A stretch of DNA of 64,000 nucleotides from Mycogone perniciosa (Eukaryota; Ascomycota; Sordariomycetes; Hypocreales; Hypocreaceae). The stretch covers positions 80,964-144,963 of the forward strand of contig JAOALB010000082.1 of the NCBI GenBank assembly GCA_025331125.1. The letters are read 5' to 3'. The notes beneath the pieces were generated by a model that saw only the letters and a program-made list of their open reading frames with translations, was not told the origin of the DNA and did not search any database. The first letter of the stretch is position 1. Every line of letters starts with the position of its first letter. Made by a program: the position numbers and the translations under genes. Shown here piece by piece: positions 22,701-34,720 of this stretch.

Positions 22701-24823
22701 CACTTCGGTTGAAGGAAGTATCGCGGTTGCAAAGCGCCACGGAGACGGAAATATGATCCTGAATCAGACCTCTCAGCGGTTTGCCAGCAGTCCCGGACAA
22801 ATACTGATGGTCAGTGTCGGCAATCTGCAGTGCTTCCGCCCGAGCCACCTCATTCTGAGGAAAATGCATGTTCATTTCGTCACCATCGAAATCAGCATTG
22901 TAAGTGTTGCAGTTCGCATAATGCATTCGTATCGTTTTCTCGCCGGGAAGAACACGAACTCGATGGCCCATGATAGACGGTTTGTGCAGTGTTGGTTGGC
23001 GGTTCATCAAAACAACATCACCGTTGGTGAGGTGCCGATGCACCTTCTTGTTTCGCGTTCGAGCCGCATTGCTATTCGTTGGGGCGAGCAACTGGTTTGC
23101 AAGAGATATACGATCATCGACAGACTTGTTGCGAAGATTGACAATTTGCCCGTTCTCGTTTTCAATTGCAAAAGCCCCGGGCCACTTATCCACGCCATTA
23201 ATCACAGCTTGCTGCATGTCTTTGAAGTTGTGACTTGTGACAGGCTCGGGATAGGTCAGCTTTTTAGCAAACACCGGGGGAACGCCGATCTCGTTGGTTT
23301 CGATGTTAGGATCCGGGGATATAACACTTCTTGCGGCGTAGTTCACTCGCTTTCCCATCATGTTCTTGCGGAAAAGACCCTCCTTCTTCTCCAACTTTTG
23401 CTTGATTCCATCCTCGTTGCGTTTGGCAGCAGCACCTTGAACAGGGTTTTTGTTTTTGTCAATCAACGCATTGACAGCTTCCTGAAGCTCCGTCCATGCT
23501 TGATGCATTTGTGTGATATCCGTTCTCTCTTCTTCCAAAGCCTTATAAACCTGGGCTATTCTCCCGCAGCCGCTGAGAATGCCCTTGTAAAGCGAGTTTT
23601 GTTGAGCTTCAGCAATCTGCGAGTCTCCAGTTCGTGCCTCTGGTCGATAGCGATTGGGTGGGACGAGAATGACTGTTATGAAGAACATTTCGGGTGTGAC
23701 TTTTTGTGAGCTTCGTGTTGTTGGCTTTGCGTTGTAGATGAGGGACAGCAAATCCTGCTCTTTGTTGAACAATTCCGTCAACCGCGCTCGCACTTCCATG
23801 GAGCTGATGTATCTCTGAGGACCCTCGGTGCTGTCATCTACATCCGGCATGTCGATATCCTGTGTAGATTGGCCATCTCTGCTCTTGGATGTTGGAGATC
23901 CGACGTCGGCAACACCTTCGTCCGACGAGTAACCGTTTGACTTGCGCATCGGCCTGCTTTGGTACACTCGAGTCATGGCGTCGTCCCACTTGAGGTTCTT
24001 TTGAGCCATCTTTGCTTTGTCCTTCGCTGACAGAGATTTCTCAAATACCTTCACGTATCGATCCTTCCGATATGTGGGAGAGATACCTCCACAACTGGAG
24101 CAAAGTCTCTTTTTCACAATCTCTGCCATGAATTCTTTGATAATATCCCGACGCATTTCGCTGGCGCCCTCGTGCTTTCCTCTCTTGGCGTCGCCTCTTT
24201 TCAGCTTGATTCCCCGAAGACACTGCTGCACGTATTTCTCCCTTTGTCGAGTAACATTGTCTATGGAAGAGCTCCCATCCTCTTCCGCTTCGCTTCCTGC
24301 CATACCAAGAGCTTCTTGCATCTCTATGGCAAGTTCGTTCTCTCCGATGGTACCAACCATGTGTGCTTCGTGCATAAGGCCATGCTGTAGGAGCCGCAGT
24401 TGACATGTGTACTTATGCAGATCTTTTGGGGGCAGTCGAAATCCCTTGCAGTAAACACATGTTGCTCGAAGCAATCGGTAAGCTTGGTCCATAAATACCG
24501 GATGGTAAACTGGAGCCGGAAGTTGGATGTGTCCTGGGTGCCCTGGGCAATTGGATTGGTTTAGGTTGCATGTAGAGCATCTAAAAACATAACAACCATG
24601 AGCTTAGGATAATTTATAGCCAATTGATATCAATCACTTACGGTGACTCGCCCCATGATCCAAGTGCTGGGTCATATAGACCACCAGGTACGGGATTGAG
24701 AAGGTTGTCGAAAGTACTTTCATTTTCGATTTGCTTGACAGATATGGCCCGAATCTCTTTGGCGGAGAGGAAGGTAAACTCCACACTCTCCACCTCAGAG
24801 ACGACCGGCTGTGCGATATTCAT
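19711..24823 (-). CDS. RPA190: RNA polymerase I largest subunit
   Basis: Exons 24823-24642 and 24580-19711 encode 1683 residues; the 61-nt intron falls in the zinc clamp. Splicing gives C62-x2-C65-x6-C72-x2-H75 (CSTCNLNQSNCPGH), followed by a second Cys pair (CVYCKGF). The catalytic loop NADFDGDEMNMHFPQ places the three Mg-binding aspartates at 624-628. Downstream are trigger-loop and bridge-helix features (GEAVGIVAGQSVGEPSTQMT, NTFHLAG). An acidic, non-conserved insert near 1370-1450 (runs of D/E, EDEDDEGGDDD) is typical of Pol I and distinguishes it from Rpb1, as does the lack of a heptad CTD. The enzyme transcribes 35S rDNA in the nucleolus. The gene is divergent from PRP3. Confidence 0.97.
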
Positions 24824-25171
24824 TGCGTATTCAGGACCTTACAGGCTGGGCAATTGGTCCTGTGTTAGTCGGTTGAGGTCGAGTGCATATTATCGCTTTT
24901 GTTGTCAAAGTCGTTCAAATGCGAAAATGGCGGGGAGCTCCACCGGGCAAACAAATTTTTGGCGGTGTCGCGCGGCAGAACTTTAGTGTGGGTCTACGTC
25001 GAAGCCATGGTCACTAGTACTAGTAACTCTGCATGGATGTCAATACTACTACTACTACTCCGTTCTAGTAGTAGTACTACCACCACTTCTACTGCTATTC
25101 CACCTGGTGACCAAAGTTGGAAGCCACAACATACGACATCAGAGTCGCGCACAGCGCGTATGTTTTGAGCT
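24824..25171. promoter_or_regulatory. 348-bp divergent promoter, RPA190 / PRP3
   Basis: A short shared upstream region for two growth-related genes. It contains runs of ACT/AGT triplets (ACTAGTACTAGT near 25014, then alternating ACT and TAG blocks to about 25090) that can fold back on each other, and no TATA box that I can see. Confidence 0.5.
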
Positions 25172-26707
25172 ATGAAACCTCATTCTCAGTCTGGAGGCCT
25201 GGGGCCTCGTCGCGATGGGTCCTCTAGGATTCAAAAGACTGAGTCTGCTGCTGATAGGATGGCTGCCCTTAAGGCTCGTGTTGCGGCCGCCATCGGGACA
25301 AGCAAAGCCAAAGGAGGGTTGAACATTGGACTTCATCCCGCTCTGGAAGATTTGGGCACGTGGAAACCTTCAAGCAAGGACAAAGTTTCCACACAGGACT
25401 ACTCACGCTCAACAAAGGATACTATTCGACCACAAAGCAACTTGCAACACGGAAACCCTGTCGCTGGCACACAGGCGAAAGCTTCGGAAGATCAGAAGAA
25501 CCCCTACTACGATGAGAAACTGGCTTCTCAAGAAACCGGGGGAAAGCAAAAGGCGTCACGGCGGCTGGTATTCAATCAGAAGGGAAAATACATTCAGCAG
25601 GGCAATGCTCTACGTCGCCAGGCAGCCCTCGAGGCCATGAAAAAGCGCATTGCCGAACAAACTCGCAAGGCCGGTATTGACGAGGATCTTGACGTGGAGA
25701 AAAACTTCGTTGTGGAGGCACCTCCAGCTATTGAATGGTGGGACGAGGGCCTGGTGGACGGTACAGGCTACAACGATATCGACGACCATACAAAGCTGAA
25801 GATACACGTCCCTGATAGCATCGTGACCGAGTACATTCAGCATCCCGTTGCACTTGAACCTCCACAAGATCGACATATGCCTGCTCCAAAGGCAATGTAT
25901 TTGACTGCTAAGGAGCAGGCCAAGATTCGACGCCAACGCCGGATGGCAGAGTTGAAAGAGATGCAGGCCAAGATTCGCCTTGGGCTTGTGCCAGCCCCGC
26001 CACCGAAGGTGAAGAAGGGAAATTTGATGCGAGTTCTCGGAGATGGTAAATATACACCCTTGTCAATTATGCTTCCTATTATCATATGCTAATCATCCAT
26101 AGTTGCTGTCAAGGACCCCACTGCAGTCGAGGCACGAGTGAATCGAGAAATTGCCCAGCGTTATGAGAAGCACGTCGAAACCAACGAGGCACGGAAATTG
26201 ACACAGGACCAAAAACATGAAAAGCTGGTCGCAAATCAACAGAAGGATGCGAATAAGGGAATCCACGTCCTGGTGTTCAAGATTACAACTTTAGCCAACG
26301 GTCAGCACCGTTACAAAATTTGGCGTAACGCTGACCAATTGGCTCTCTCTGGAACGTGCATCATGCACCCCAAGTTTAGCCTCGTGATTGTCGAAGGAGG
26401 GCAATGGGGCATCAATAAGTACAAAAAGTTGATGCTCAATCGCATCAACTGGACCGAAAATACCCCCTCCAGAGACCGGGATGGCGACAATAGCACTACT
26501 CGCGATTGGTTATCAGCCGAGGATGCCAACGGTGACCTAAAAGACATGTCGCTGAACGAATGCAAGCTGATATTTGAGGGAGAGGAGAAGGCGAAGGGGT
26601 TTAAGAAGTGGGGCAGCAAGGTGTGCGAGACGGATGCCGAGGCCAGGGAAATATTGGCTCGGGCTAAGATGGACAACTTCTGGTCGTTGGCTAAAGGCAT
26701 CCCTTAA
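25172..26707 (+). CDS. PRP3: U4/U6 small nuclear ribonucleoprotein Prp3
   Basis: Exons 25172-26045 and 26103-26707 give 492 residues. The 57-nt intron has a clear branch site (TGCTAATC) and joins RVLGD to VAVKDPTAVEARV. The middle holds the conserved Prp3 core (PPAIEWWDEGLV, YIQHPVALEPP, LTAKEQAKIRRQRR, GLVPAPPPKVKKGNLMRVL). The C terminus is the DUF1115-type ferredoxin-like domain (WRNADQLALSGTCIMHPKF, LMLNRINWTE, GFKKWGSKVCETDAEAR). Prp3 binds the U4/U6 duplex and U6 3' end and stabilises the U4/U6.U5 tri-snRNP in the nucleus. It is shorter than metazoan PRPF3 and lacks the PWI domain, as usual for fungi. The start is the first ATG after an in-frame TGA. Confidence 0.95.
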
Positions 26708-27202
26708 GCGGCGTGGTTATTGATTTGCTATCGCCGGGCCTTTTTCTTTGGAGATGAGTCGCAGGTGGGGGCGCCAGCAGATGTTGACCCGCTACTGGAG
26801 CCCACTGCCTATTAGGACTCCATGTTGTCAAGGCATAGTCCTGAGGATTCGAAGCATGAACATGTTAGCACCTTCAATATCTCTGATAGCAAAGGGGTTG
26901 CAATAATACGAATGGAATTGTGGCCAGTCTTTTCAAATCATGGTCTGATTAGGAGATATTATCGACGTGACCAAAGCTATATCGACTCCGACTTTTAACT
27001 GAACTTTGAATTCTTGGGGTGATAGTGGTTCGTGGGCATTCGAAATGACTTGCTTCATTCACAGGTGAGTTACGACGAACATAGTTGGGCTCTCTTATGT
27101 CACTGCCAATAGCTCTGTGTGGGTTTCTTGGGTGGTTCTTGTAACGTTTCCTGAACCAAAATTTTATTTAAGAGATAAATCGAAGTAAAGGCAAAAAATA
27201 AA
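26708..27202. other. Spacer between PRP3 and tRNA-Met
   Basis: PRP3 3' flank; nothing recognisable. The T-rich tract next to the tRNA 3' end serves as its terminator. Confidence 0.5.
27189..27195 (-). terminator. Pol III T-run terminator of tRNA-Met
   Basis: On the minus strand a run of T residues (ATTTTTTGCC) lies within 15 nt after the mature 3' end, the standard RNA polymerase III stop. Confidence 0.6.
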
Positions 27203-27319
27203 TGTCCTCGGTGAGGCTCGAACTCACGACCTTCAGATGGCCCAAACTGATGTTTGGATCATATCGTACTATCAGACAGATTATGAGACTGACGCGCTAA
27301 CCAACTGCGCCACGAAGAC
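27203..27319 (-). tRNA. tRNA-Met (CAT), elongator type, with a 43-nt intron
   Basis: Read on the minus strand from 27319. Acceptor stem GTCTTCG pairs with CGAGGAC (one G-T), discriminator A at 27203. The D arm GCGC/GCGC, anticodon loop CTCATAA and T arm GTGAG-TTCGAGC-CTCAC all form. Removing 27281-27239, one base after the anticodon at the canonical 37/38 position, leaves a 74-nt tRNA closely resembling eukaryotic elongator tRNA-Met. A box (TGGCGCAGTTGG) and B box (GTTCGAGCC) are present and a TTTTTT run follows about 8 nt downstream as Pol III terminator. An initiator tRNA is unlikely because it would lack the standard TTCG T loop. Confidence 0.93.
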
Positions 27320-28331
27320 TTTGTTGTAGTGGCTGGTCGGACAATTATTCAACCTCATGGATACTTCAGCCACCACCTACTAACAAATAGTCACGTGACG
27401 GTTTCTTTTTCTTCTGGCTTAGTGCCAATAGTAGCATTATTTTGTTTGTGACGTCATGAGTTTATCGAAATGAACTCTCCAATCAACTGCCTTTGCTACC
27501 GACTCCTCGTTTTCCAAGATAGTATTAAGGCGCCGCCGGAATACCTATTGGTAGCGAGGATGTGGGCGGAAATGTTAGTTCTACCTACTCGTATACTACC
27601 AACAAGAGATGATACTGAGAGCGTAAGAGGCCACGGAAGATAGTAAAAAGGCAAAATATTTGGATCCCGCACCAAAGCATGTGAAAGACATGCGCGGCGA
27701 TAGTATGAGTTTTAGCACTAGCAGATATACATATACTAATAATACCTATGCATGAAGTACCTAACAGTGGTTTGTATTTTATAAAGTCATCTGATTCAAT
27801 AAGCACCAAGGTCTCCGGGGATATTTCTCTTTTCTTCCTCTGAAGACAGAAATAGGGAGAATGAACGAATGGGATCCCTCTCACTTTTTATTCATTTTAT
27901 ATTCTGACGGCGAGGTCCTACAACTATGTAATACTACTGATCTACAGAGTACTCCGTACGAAGTGGATGTAGGCATAATGTAACTACTTGGGGATACCCA
28001 CTATTAGTAGTGCATGAGGTACGGAATACAAAGTACTCTGTGGTACTGAAACATTATTCAGTACTCTGATTCCACCACGTCATCCCTGCGTTAGGTATCC
28101 TCCCTCTTAGACATCGCGTCACTCTTCTCATAACATGTGTATCGGCTCCCAGTCAGTGGCTCCATGCTCGTCGTTCGCAACTCAAACGCCGCCGATACCC
28201 TAGCGATCGCCCTCTCTACGTGCTAAGTCATATTAAGGTCCTTGGCCAGTTTGCTTCCATGGCAGGGAAAGGTGTATGCGAGCCCAACCAAACATCCGCC
28301 TATCGTCCAAATCTCCCCTTTACCGCCATCT
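27320..28331. other. Spacer between tRNA-Met and the DDHD gene
   Basis: A TGACGTCA CRE palindrome lies at 27449-27456, a TACTCCGTAC word at 27950-27959. The right end must be the promoter and leader of the DDHD gene. No gene seen. Confidence 0.5.
27449..27456. promoter_or_regulatory. CRE-like palindrome TGACGTCA
   Basis: A perfect eight-base ATF/CREB core, 130 bp upstream of the tRNA 5' end and about 880 bp upstream of the DDHD gene. Role unknown. Confidence 0.3.
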
Positions 28332-31300
28332 ATGGAGCACACGCTTGGCTTAAACTGCCGCTTGAACCCGGTATCCCATACTAACCAGGAAGATGACATG
28401 CCTCCTGTCGAAGCTCAGTTCTTTTACTCCTCTGTCATTCCCATTGACGACCCTTTGTCGACCAGCTCCACACTCAGCGCCTCCGATCCCAAGTCCGCCA
28501 AAGGCCAACTGCGGCCTTTTTCTCATGGTGACAATAATGTGTTGGAAAAAGCCTGGCTGAGCCTTATGTCTGAGGATGACCGCAGTCAGCATGATGACGC
28601 AAGGAGAGGCCGAAACCCCCGTCCCGATGCGGAAAAGGCCTACGCAGAGCGACGGGACCTGGTCATTCAGACACTGGCTCTCAAACACTGGCACAAGCAT
28701 CGCAGCAGCCCTCACACTCGAAAGTTATCCCTCGCCACGATCGAAACTCCACAGAGAACATCCGGACCGTTTTGTTGTCCTGGTCTGGCTGTTGATGCCT
28801 CGGAGGAGCTTCGTACAAGATTCTGTGCTGTGGCTAGAAGAAACAACGCGACACTGGGTGTCGATGAGGTGGTGCAAGATGTTATTGCCACAATCGGTCG
28901 TCACCGTAGGCTGATCAGTGATTCGGATAGTAGTCAGCCGGACTCGTTGCGCCGCGCATCATTGAACCGTATTGGAGGCGACACAACCTCTTCTGGTCCA
29001 CCAACTCCTTCCCATGGCTCGAAGCCTTCTTCATATGGTGACAGCGAGTTAGCAAGATGTAATTATCCACACGAGGCCTCTAGTGACTCACAGAGTCATG
29101 CTCAGCCAGAATTTCAGCCCATGAGCCGCTCGTCTCGGAGTCAAACTCCTATTGGTGTTCGTGGTCCCGGACGTGCCCCCATCGGCAACGATGGCATTTC
29201 TGGTAAGCCATTCATCCGAGTTGGAAGTGTTGAGAAACCCACACAGCTTGCATCGCCATCATTGCCGCGTAGCGACGTTTCCGTTTTAGAAGGACCGCAA
29301 GCCGAAGATGATAATCATGTGGAGATTGTGCAGGAACCCGGGATGGAGGTATTGAAGCAGACGGAATTTGCAACTGAAGGATCCAGCGGCAAGGATGCTG
29401 TGGAAGTCGTCGTCGGAGTGGCCAGATTACACATGGTGTCGCTCCCGACGTTACAAATGAAGCCCATATATTGGTCCCCGGTTAACGATGTTGCTATTGT
29501 GATTAGAGGCACTTGGTTCTATAGGTTGGCTCTTATTTGCCTTTATCTAACTAGTCCTCACTGACATTTGGAGCAGAGATACCATGTTACCGGTGCCGCC
29601 GGCAGTAGCCAACCAATTGGAGGCTGGCTATCATGAACTGCGACCATGGACAGAAACATGGAGTGATGAGATACGCTGTGCTGTTGAAGTTGGAGCTTTA
29701 GGGGAGGAAAAAGTGTCACATCGACTCTGGCCCTTAACAGAGGCTGACGGGCCATACCGACGTATGCCTGGAACGACAGAGCCTCTGGTCTCCTCGAATC
29801 CTTTTTGTGCAGCACGCTGCCTCCGGGGAGAGGCTGCAGCAGAGGGCTTTATCGAGGCTCCCCGAGTGGGTGACGAGGATGCAGCGGAACCGTCGCACCG
29901 CGCCTTTTTCAGCTATCATGTCATTTATAAAGACAAAACAAACGCCTTCTTGTTGAAGCCAAGCCTGAGACCGTCAGCACACTATGGTAGACGACCGCTT
30001 CTCAAGATTATGAAAGGGCTTACGGTTGGTATCCCGGTTACCCGGGGTTTCGATCGACGGACGTGGGATCACATTCACGGCAGTAAGCAGACGCAAGATA
30101 AGCCAAATGTTACACCCACCAGCAAAACCCCTGACAGCACCAGACAAATTGTCTGCCCTGCCTGTAAGGCTGAGAAGGACCGAGGTCAGGTAACCGATCT
30201 TGTGCTTGTAGCTCACGGAATTGGGCAAAAGATTGCCGAGAGGGTTGAAAGCTACCATTTCACACATGCCATAAACGGCTTTCGACGAGCTGTCAATATT
30301 GAACTAAACAGCCCACTTGTGCAACAAGTCCTACGGGATGGCCAGAACGGCCTTATGATTCTGCCATTGAACTGGAGGATGGGCCTGTCTTTTGAAGAAG
30401 GGGGACCTTTACAAGAGGACAAAGCGGCAGATACAAATGCAATTGAGCCATTTGGCTTGAAAGATATAGAGCCGGACACGATCCCCGCAGTGCGCAGCAT
30501 GATATCGGATGTCATGTTTGATATTCCATTCTACATGTCCCATCACAAAGGAAAGATGATCAAGGCCCTTATATCTGAAGCTAACCGGGTATACCGCCTT
30601 TGGTGCCGAAACAATCCAGGCTTTGCTGACAAGGGACGTGTTCACCTTATTGCCCACTCACTCGGCAGTGTAATGGCTATCGAAATCCTTTCGCGACAGC
30701 CTACGAATGCGCCACAGCTCGATCTTTCCCGACCGGATCCAGAAACACGTTTCTTCGAATTTGACACCAAAAACCTCTTTCTGCTCGGAAGCCCTGCCGG
30801 CTTCTTCTTGCTCCTCGAGAGGGGAGCTCTAGTGCCACGTCGGGGGCGACTGAAACCCGGCTCTGACGATGGCGATGTTATTACCACCAACGTTGTAGGA
30901 GAAGCAGGCACATTTGGATGCATAGCGGTTGATAACATTTACAACATTCTTGCCAAAGAGGACCCAATTGCCTATCTTCTTAACGGTGCTATTGACCCGG
31001 CCTACGCAGCCAGCCTAAAGATGGCCTATGTCCCTAGCATTTCCGTCTCGCTCCTCAAGTCTGTCGGAGACGCTGTGCGCAACATTATGCCAGGCATGGC
31101 TCCTAGCTCGAATCCGCTGATGCTCGAGCCTGCACGTCCATCTACTGTTCGCCTGCCTTCTCAGTTGGAGCTAGAGGTCCATGATTTCACGCGCGAAGAG
31201 ATAGCTGAGAAGAAGGCCTTTCTCCTCAATGACAATGGGCAGGTTGATTGGTTCCTGAGGTCTGGTGGTGGCCCACTGGAGATCCAATACCTAAACATGC

Positions 31301-31446
31301 TAAGTGCACACACTAGCTACTGGACCAACAACCACTTCATTCGGATGCTGTGTATGGAGATTGGGAGAGAGCCTGGCCGGGCGAATACCTTACCCGCAAT
31401 GAGGGCTGTCAAGACCTCAAAACGCCATTTACCTGTGGTGAAGTGA
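28332..31446 (+). CDS. DDHD-domain phospholipase A1-like protein
   Basis: Exons 28332-29524 and 29577-31446 encode up to 1020 residues; the 52-nt intron joins IRGTWFYR to DTMLPVPP. The N-terminal third holds PPVEAQFFYSSVIPIDDPL, seen at the start of this family. Later come LVLVAHGIGQKIAE and the lipase motif AHSLGSVM with the presumed nucleophile Ser759. The C-terminal DDHD domain follows (FFLLGSPAGFFLLL, VDNIYNILAKEDPIAYLLN, VDWFLRSG, HTSYWTN) with the metal-like Asp/His positions retained. Yeast Ddl1 and mammalian DDHD1/2 and SEC23IP are relatives, acting on phospholipids at mitochondria or ER/Golgi. The start is uncertain: in-frame ATGs occur at 28332 and 28398, and CTAACCAG at 28381 resembles an intron end, so a short upstream exon is possible. 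Confidence 0.85.
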
Positions 31447-31814
31447 ATGGATTGGGATATATATACGGAGTCAATCTGTGCTTATTCTCGCAACAAAGCC
31501 TTGTATTTCCAGTTGCCGTTCATCAAGGACGTGCTTGATTGCATGGTGACTGGATAGTTTATTTCCATTAAATCGTCTCTAAGTGCAAGTAAGTATGTGT
31601 TGATGGTTGAGTTCGAAGGGTTGACACTGGATAATGGATACCCCTGTCTCTGCTAGAATGACAATAAATAGACTCTAATTTCCTTGATCTTTGACTCCAA
31701 GAGATGTGCTATGCTCTGAACGCCCGCCTTTGTGTGTTGCCCTGCTGATGGTGCAGTCTTCGAGTTCATCCAATATCCTTCCACCTGTCATGAATACAAA
31801 TCCCAATCTGGTTC
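31447..31814. other. Convergent 3' spacer, DDHD gene / RAD3
   Basis: 368 bp of presumed 3' UTR for both genes. Nothing else seen. Confidence 0.5.
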
Positions 31815-34720
31815 TTAAAAGCCCTCCAACTCCATCATTTCCTGGTCCAATTCTTCATCGTCATAGTCGTAGATGTCATTCATACTGCCATGAACTGCCA
31901 CTGGTTGATTTGAAGCTGTCGCTTCTAGTTCTGCCCTCTTCTCCTCCAACTTCTCTTGGTGCTGCATGAGATCTTCATATCCCCAGGTACTAATACCTTC
32001 CTGGTCCTTGGCTCGGAAAGGCTGCGCCATAGTTTTGAGGAATCTCCTGGCACTACTGACAGCCATATCCGTGCTCAAGTTGATGTCGGCATCTAGGAGA
32101 CCCTGGTTGATCCATTTGGGTAATTGCGTCCTCTTCTTCTGAAAGCGGCGGTCCGCGAGAACCATGATACCGTAGTCATCTTTCCCTCGTAAAACTCGAC
32201 CTAGACACTGGGCGGCATGACGCATGGCATCAAAAGATAGAAAATCATTTTCCTTGATGCGGTATGTCTCTCGCAAGAACTCGAGTCTTGCTTTGAGAAT
32301 TCGCGACTCCGTATACTGGAATGGGACACCAATACATAGGACAGTTCGACCATACTGGTGGTCAAAATCGATACCTTCTGAGACTTTTCCTCGTGCGACA
32401 CAAAGAAGGATAGCCCCTCTCCCGTTGCAGCACGCGGTGCGGTATGTTTCAAGAGCAAGCGAGGTTTCTTGGGCATCCGGCGTCTCAACCAGTATGAGCT
32501 TATACTTCCAGACTTCATCCAGAATTCCCATTCCTTGCCACATACTGATAATAGACTCCATGTATAGGTATGACGGGAAGAAGACGACCATGCCGTCGGG
32601 CGTGATTTTGGCGAACTCTGTTAAAAGATTGCCATAGTTTCGGACAACACTAGGCTCGTTTCGAACCTGGAAGCTTGACGAAACTGAAGCTTGGTCACTT
32701 CCACGTGTCACAATCATTGGTAAGAAGGACCTTCGTGCCAGGGTCATGCTGTATGACTCTTGTATCACGGTAGAGAAGTCCAGCATTTTTGGGTACATCT
32801 CCAAGGGCGAGATGGTGCCGGAAGTGATGATGACCGAGTAAAATCTCTCAAAAACCGGCCGGATAGCAATTGCAGCATCAAGACATGTGAAATGAAGTGT
32901 GGGGTTTGGGACCTCGGCGGTGTCTGATTCATATGGCTCCAGAATCAGCAGAAACCCTTTCTCGTAGGTAGCAACAAGAGTAGCGAAGGTTGCTACTTCT
33001 TGGAGTGGTTGATAGTCCTCAATATTGGTTAGCTCCAGCGTCCTTACAAGTGCGGTTAGCCGTTCTGCGCAGAACCGCAACGGCTTCTTCTCTATGAATG
33101 TGTGTTCCTTGAGATGAGCAAGGAAGGATGGTGGTGTTTCTGAGATGACCTGGCGAACTTTCATTCGCGTCTAGCATTCATTTAATTAGCACTTCATTTA
33201 GAAAACAAGGGTAGTGACTCGGAACAAACCTTGAGGTATTCGATGAAGCGCTTCAAAAAGGCAATAAAGTGCTCCGCTCTCCTGATATTTCCTGGCATGG
33301 CTTCTTTCAGGAGATCATCCGGAAGGACTACTATCTGTCAATATGGACCGAGAGAGCGTTGAGAATACAAGGTGATCGATTACCAGGATTGGCCATGAAA
33401 GCATCTTCTTGCCGGGATTCATCTGCTTCCCGAAGCCCCTGGACGAGCTTCTCATACTCATTCTGTAATTGTTCCTGGTCGGTCTCTCTCATATCGGCGA
33501 TCTTCCTTTCCAGGTTTTGGGCCCCCCGAGTAGCCTTTCGCAGAGAATCTTCGGTGATGTCGGTGCTAAGCGCCTCAATGCAGACGTTGTCAATGTTGTG
33601 GGCCTCGTCAAAAACCACAATACAATCTCGAGAAAAATCCTTGGAGACCCGTTCGGCGATTTTTGGATCTAAAAGGTAGTGGTACGAGAAAATGACAACA
33701 TTGCAATATTGCATCTGTTTAAACAATATCAGGTTAGATTGCGGGATACTAAAGCCGTGGGCAACTTACCATGCGCCTTGCTGTAAAGTAAGGACACTGC
33801 TTATGCTCTTCTCCATACTGCAGAAGTGCATCAAAGGACCAAACACCGTTTGGGATCAGATTGTGTGGTTCGAGCAGATCTAGATTCTAGAGGTTGAAAG
33901 TCAGCTCATAGTACAGTTCGAACATTAAGAATTTGGACCTACATCGTGGTAGACACAGACATCAACACTCTCGCCTCGCTCCTTTTTTTCTTTCACGAAA
34001 CCTGCTGTCAAGCTCCTGCAGCGAGCATCGACTATTGTACCGCTCTTTTCACGTTTAACGGACGGATGAAGACACAGATTTTTCCGACTTGTCAAGCCAA
34101 GGCCGCGAAACTCCTCTTCATACCCTAGTTGCTCAGCACGGTATTTCATCAGGGACTGCAACTCAACAAGGGCCTTTTCGATCTCAGACATTGTACCTAT
34201 GATTATTACATTAGTGCAATTATCTTCATTGATTTGGTGGATTGCTACGCACGCGAGCAGTAGATGAGCTTCCTCTTCTCCGGCATATGCTGCTGATAGG
34301 CAACAATCAACGAGAGTAGGGATATTGTCTTTCCGGTACCTGAAGGCATTTCCAGGACACAGTGACCGCCCGCGTCGAGGGTTTCTGTATAGGTTTGGGA
34401 TAGTTAGCGAGCGTCAGCTTGGCAGATTGGGAGCAAAAAGTTCTGGCAGGAGAGAATATACTTTTGAGATCACACATGTAGCTGATAATTGCAACTACTG
34501 TTAGTTCTGGAAAGCAAAATGGCTTGGTGGTGCTCACGCATATTGTTCTTTAGCCAGGTTATTAGCTATCAAAGGTGAGCGTAAAGATGACATCTGGGGC
34601 ACCTACCTGGATATATCCTTGGATAAGGAAAGAGAACGGGAAGATTGCTGGCAAGGCATTAGGCAAAAGTGAGCGAAATAAAAGCAGGAAAACAACGGCT
34701 TACTCAATTTTGAACTTCAT
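31815..34720 (-). CDS. RAD3: TFIIH/NER 5'-3' DNA helicase Rad3 (XPD/ERCC2)
   Basis: Ten exons on the minus strand: 34720-34704, 34647-34607, 34547-34538, 34481-34462, 34384-34253, 34196-33943, 33886-33770, 33714-33384, 33330-33230, 33170-31815. They join to 792 residues. Walker A MPSGTGKT is at 42-49 and DEAH at 233-236. Four cysteines at 115, 133, 154 and 189 match the XPD iron-sulphur cluster. The C-terminal helicase motifs are present (FVARGKVSEGIDF-like at CVARGKVSEGIDF, and QCLGRVLRGKDDYG). Rad3 is the TFIIH helicase that opens DNA in nucleotide excision repair and supports transcription initiation. The third exon is only 10 nt and the fourth 20 nt; without them EQYAYMCDLKK is lost. All nine introns are 53-77 nt. 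Every junction gives family-consistent sequence, so I regard the model as firm. Confidence 0.95.

Noticed and set aside
22693..23709. 338-codon open frame on the plus strand opposite RPA190
   Set aside because: It is fully antisense to a highly conserved coding exon, has no recognisable domain, and long antisense frames arise from codon bias.
26138..26707. Separate DUF1115 protein
   Set aside because: It is the second exon of PRP3; the 57-nt intron has a TGCTAATC branch site.
29584..31446. Independent lipase gene starting at 29584
   Set aside because: A 52-nt intron with good splice sites joins it in frame to the upstream exon, and the family has both parts on one chain.
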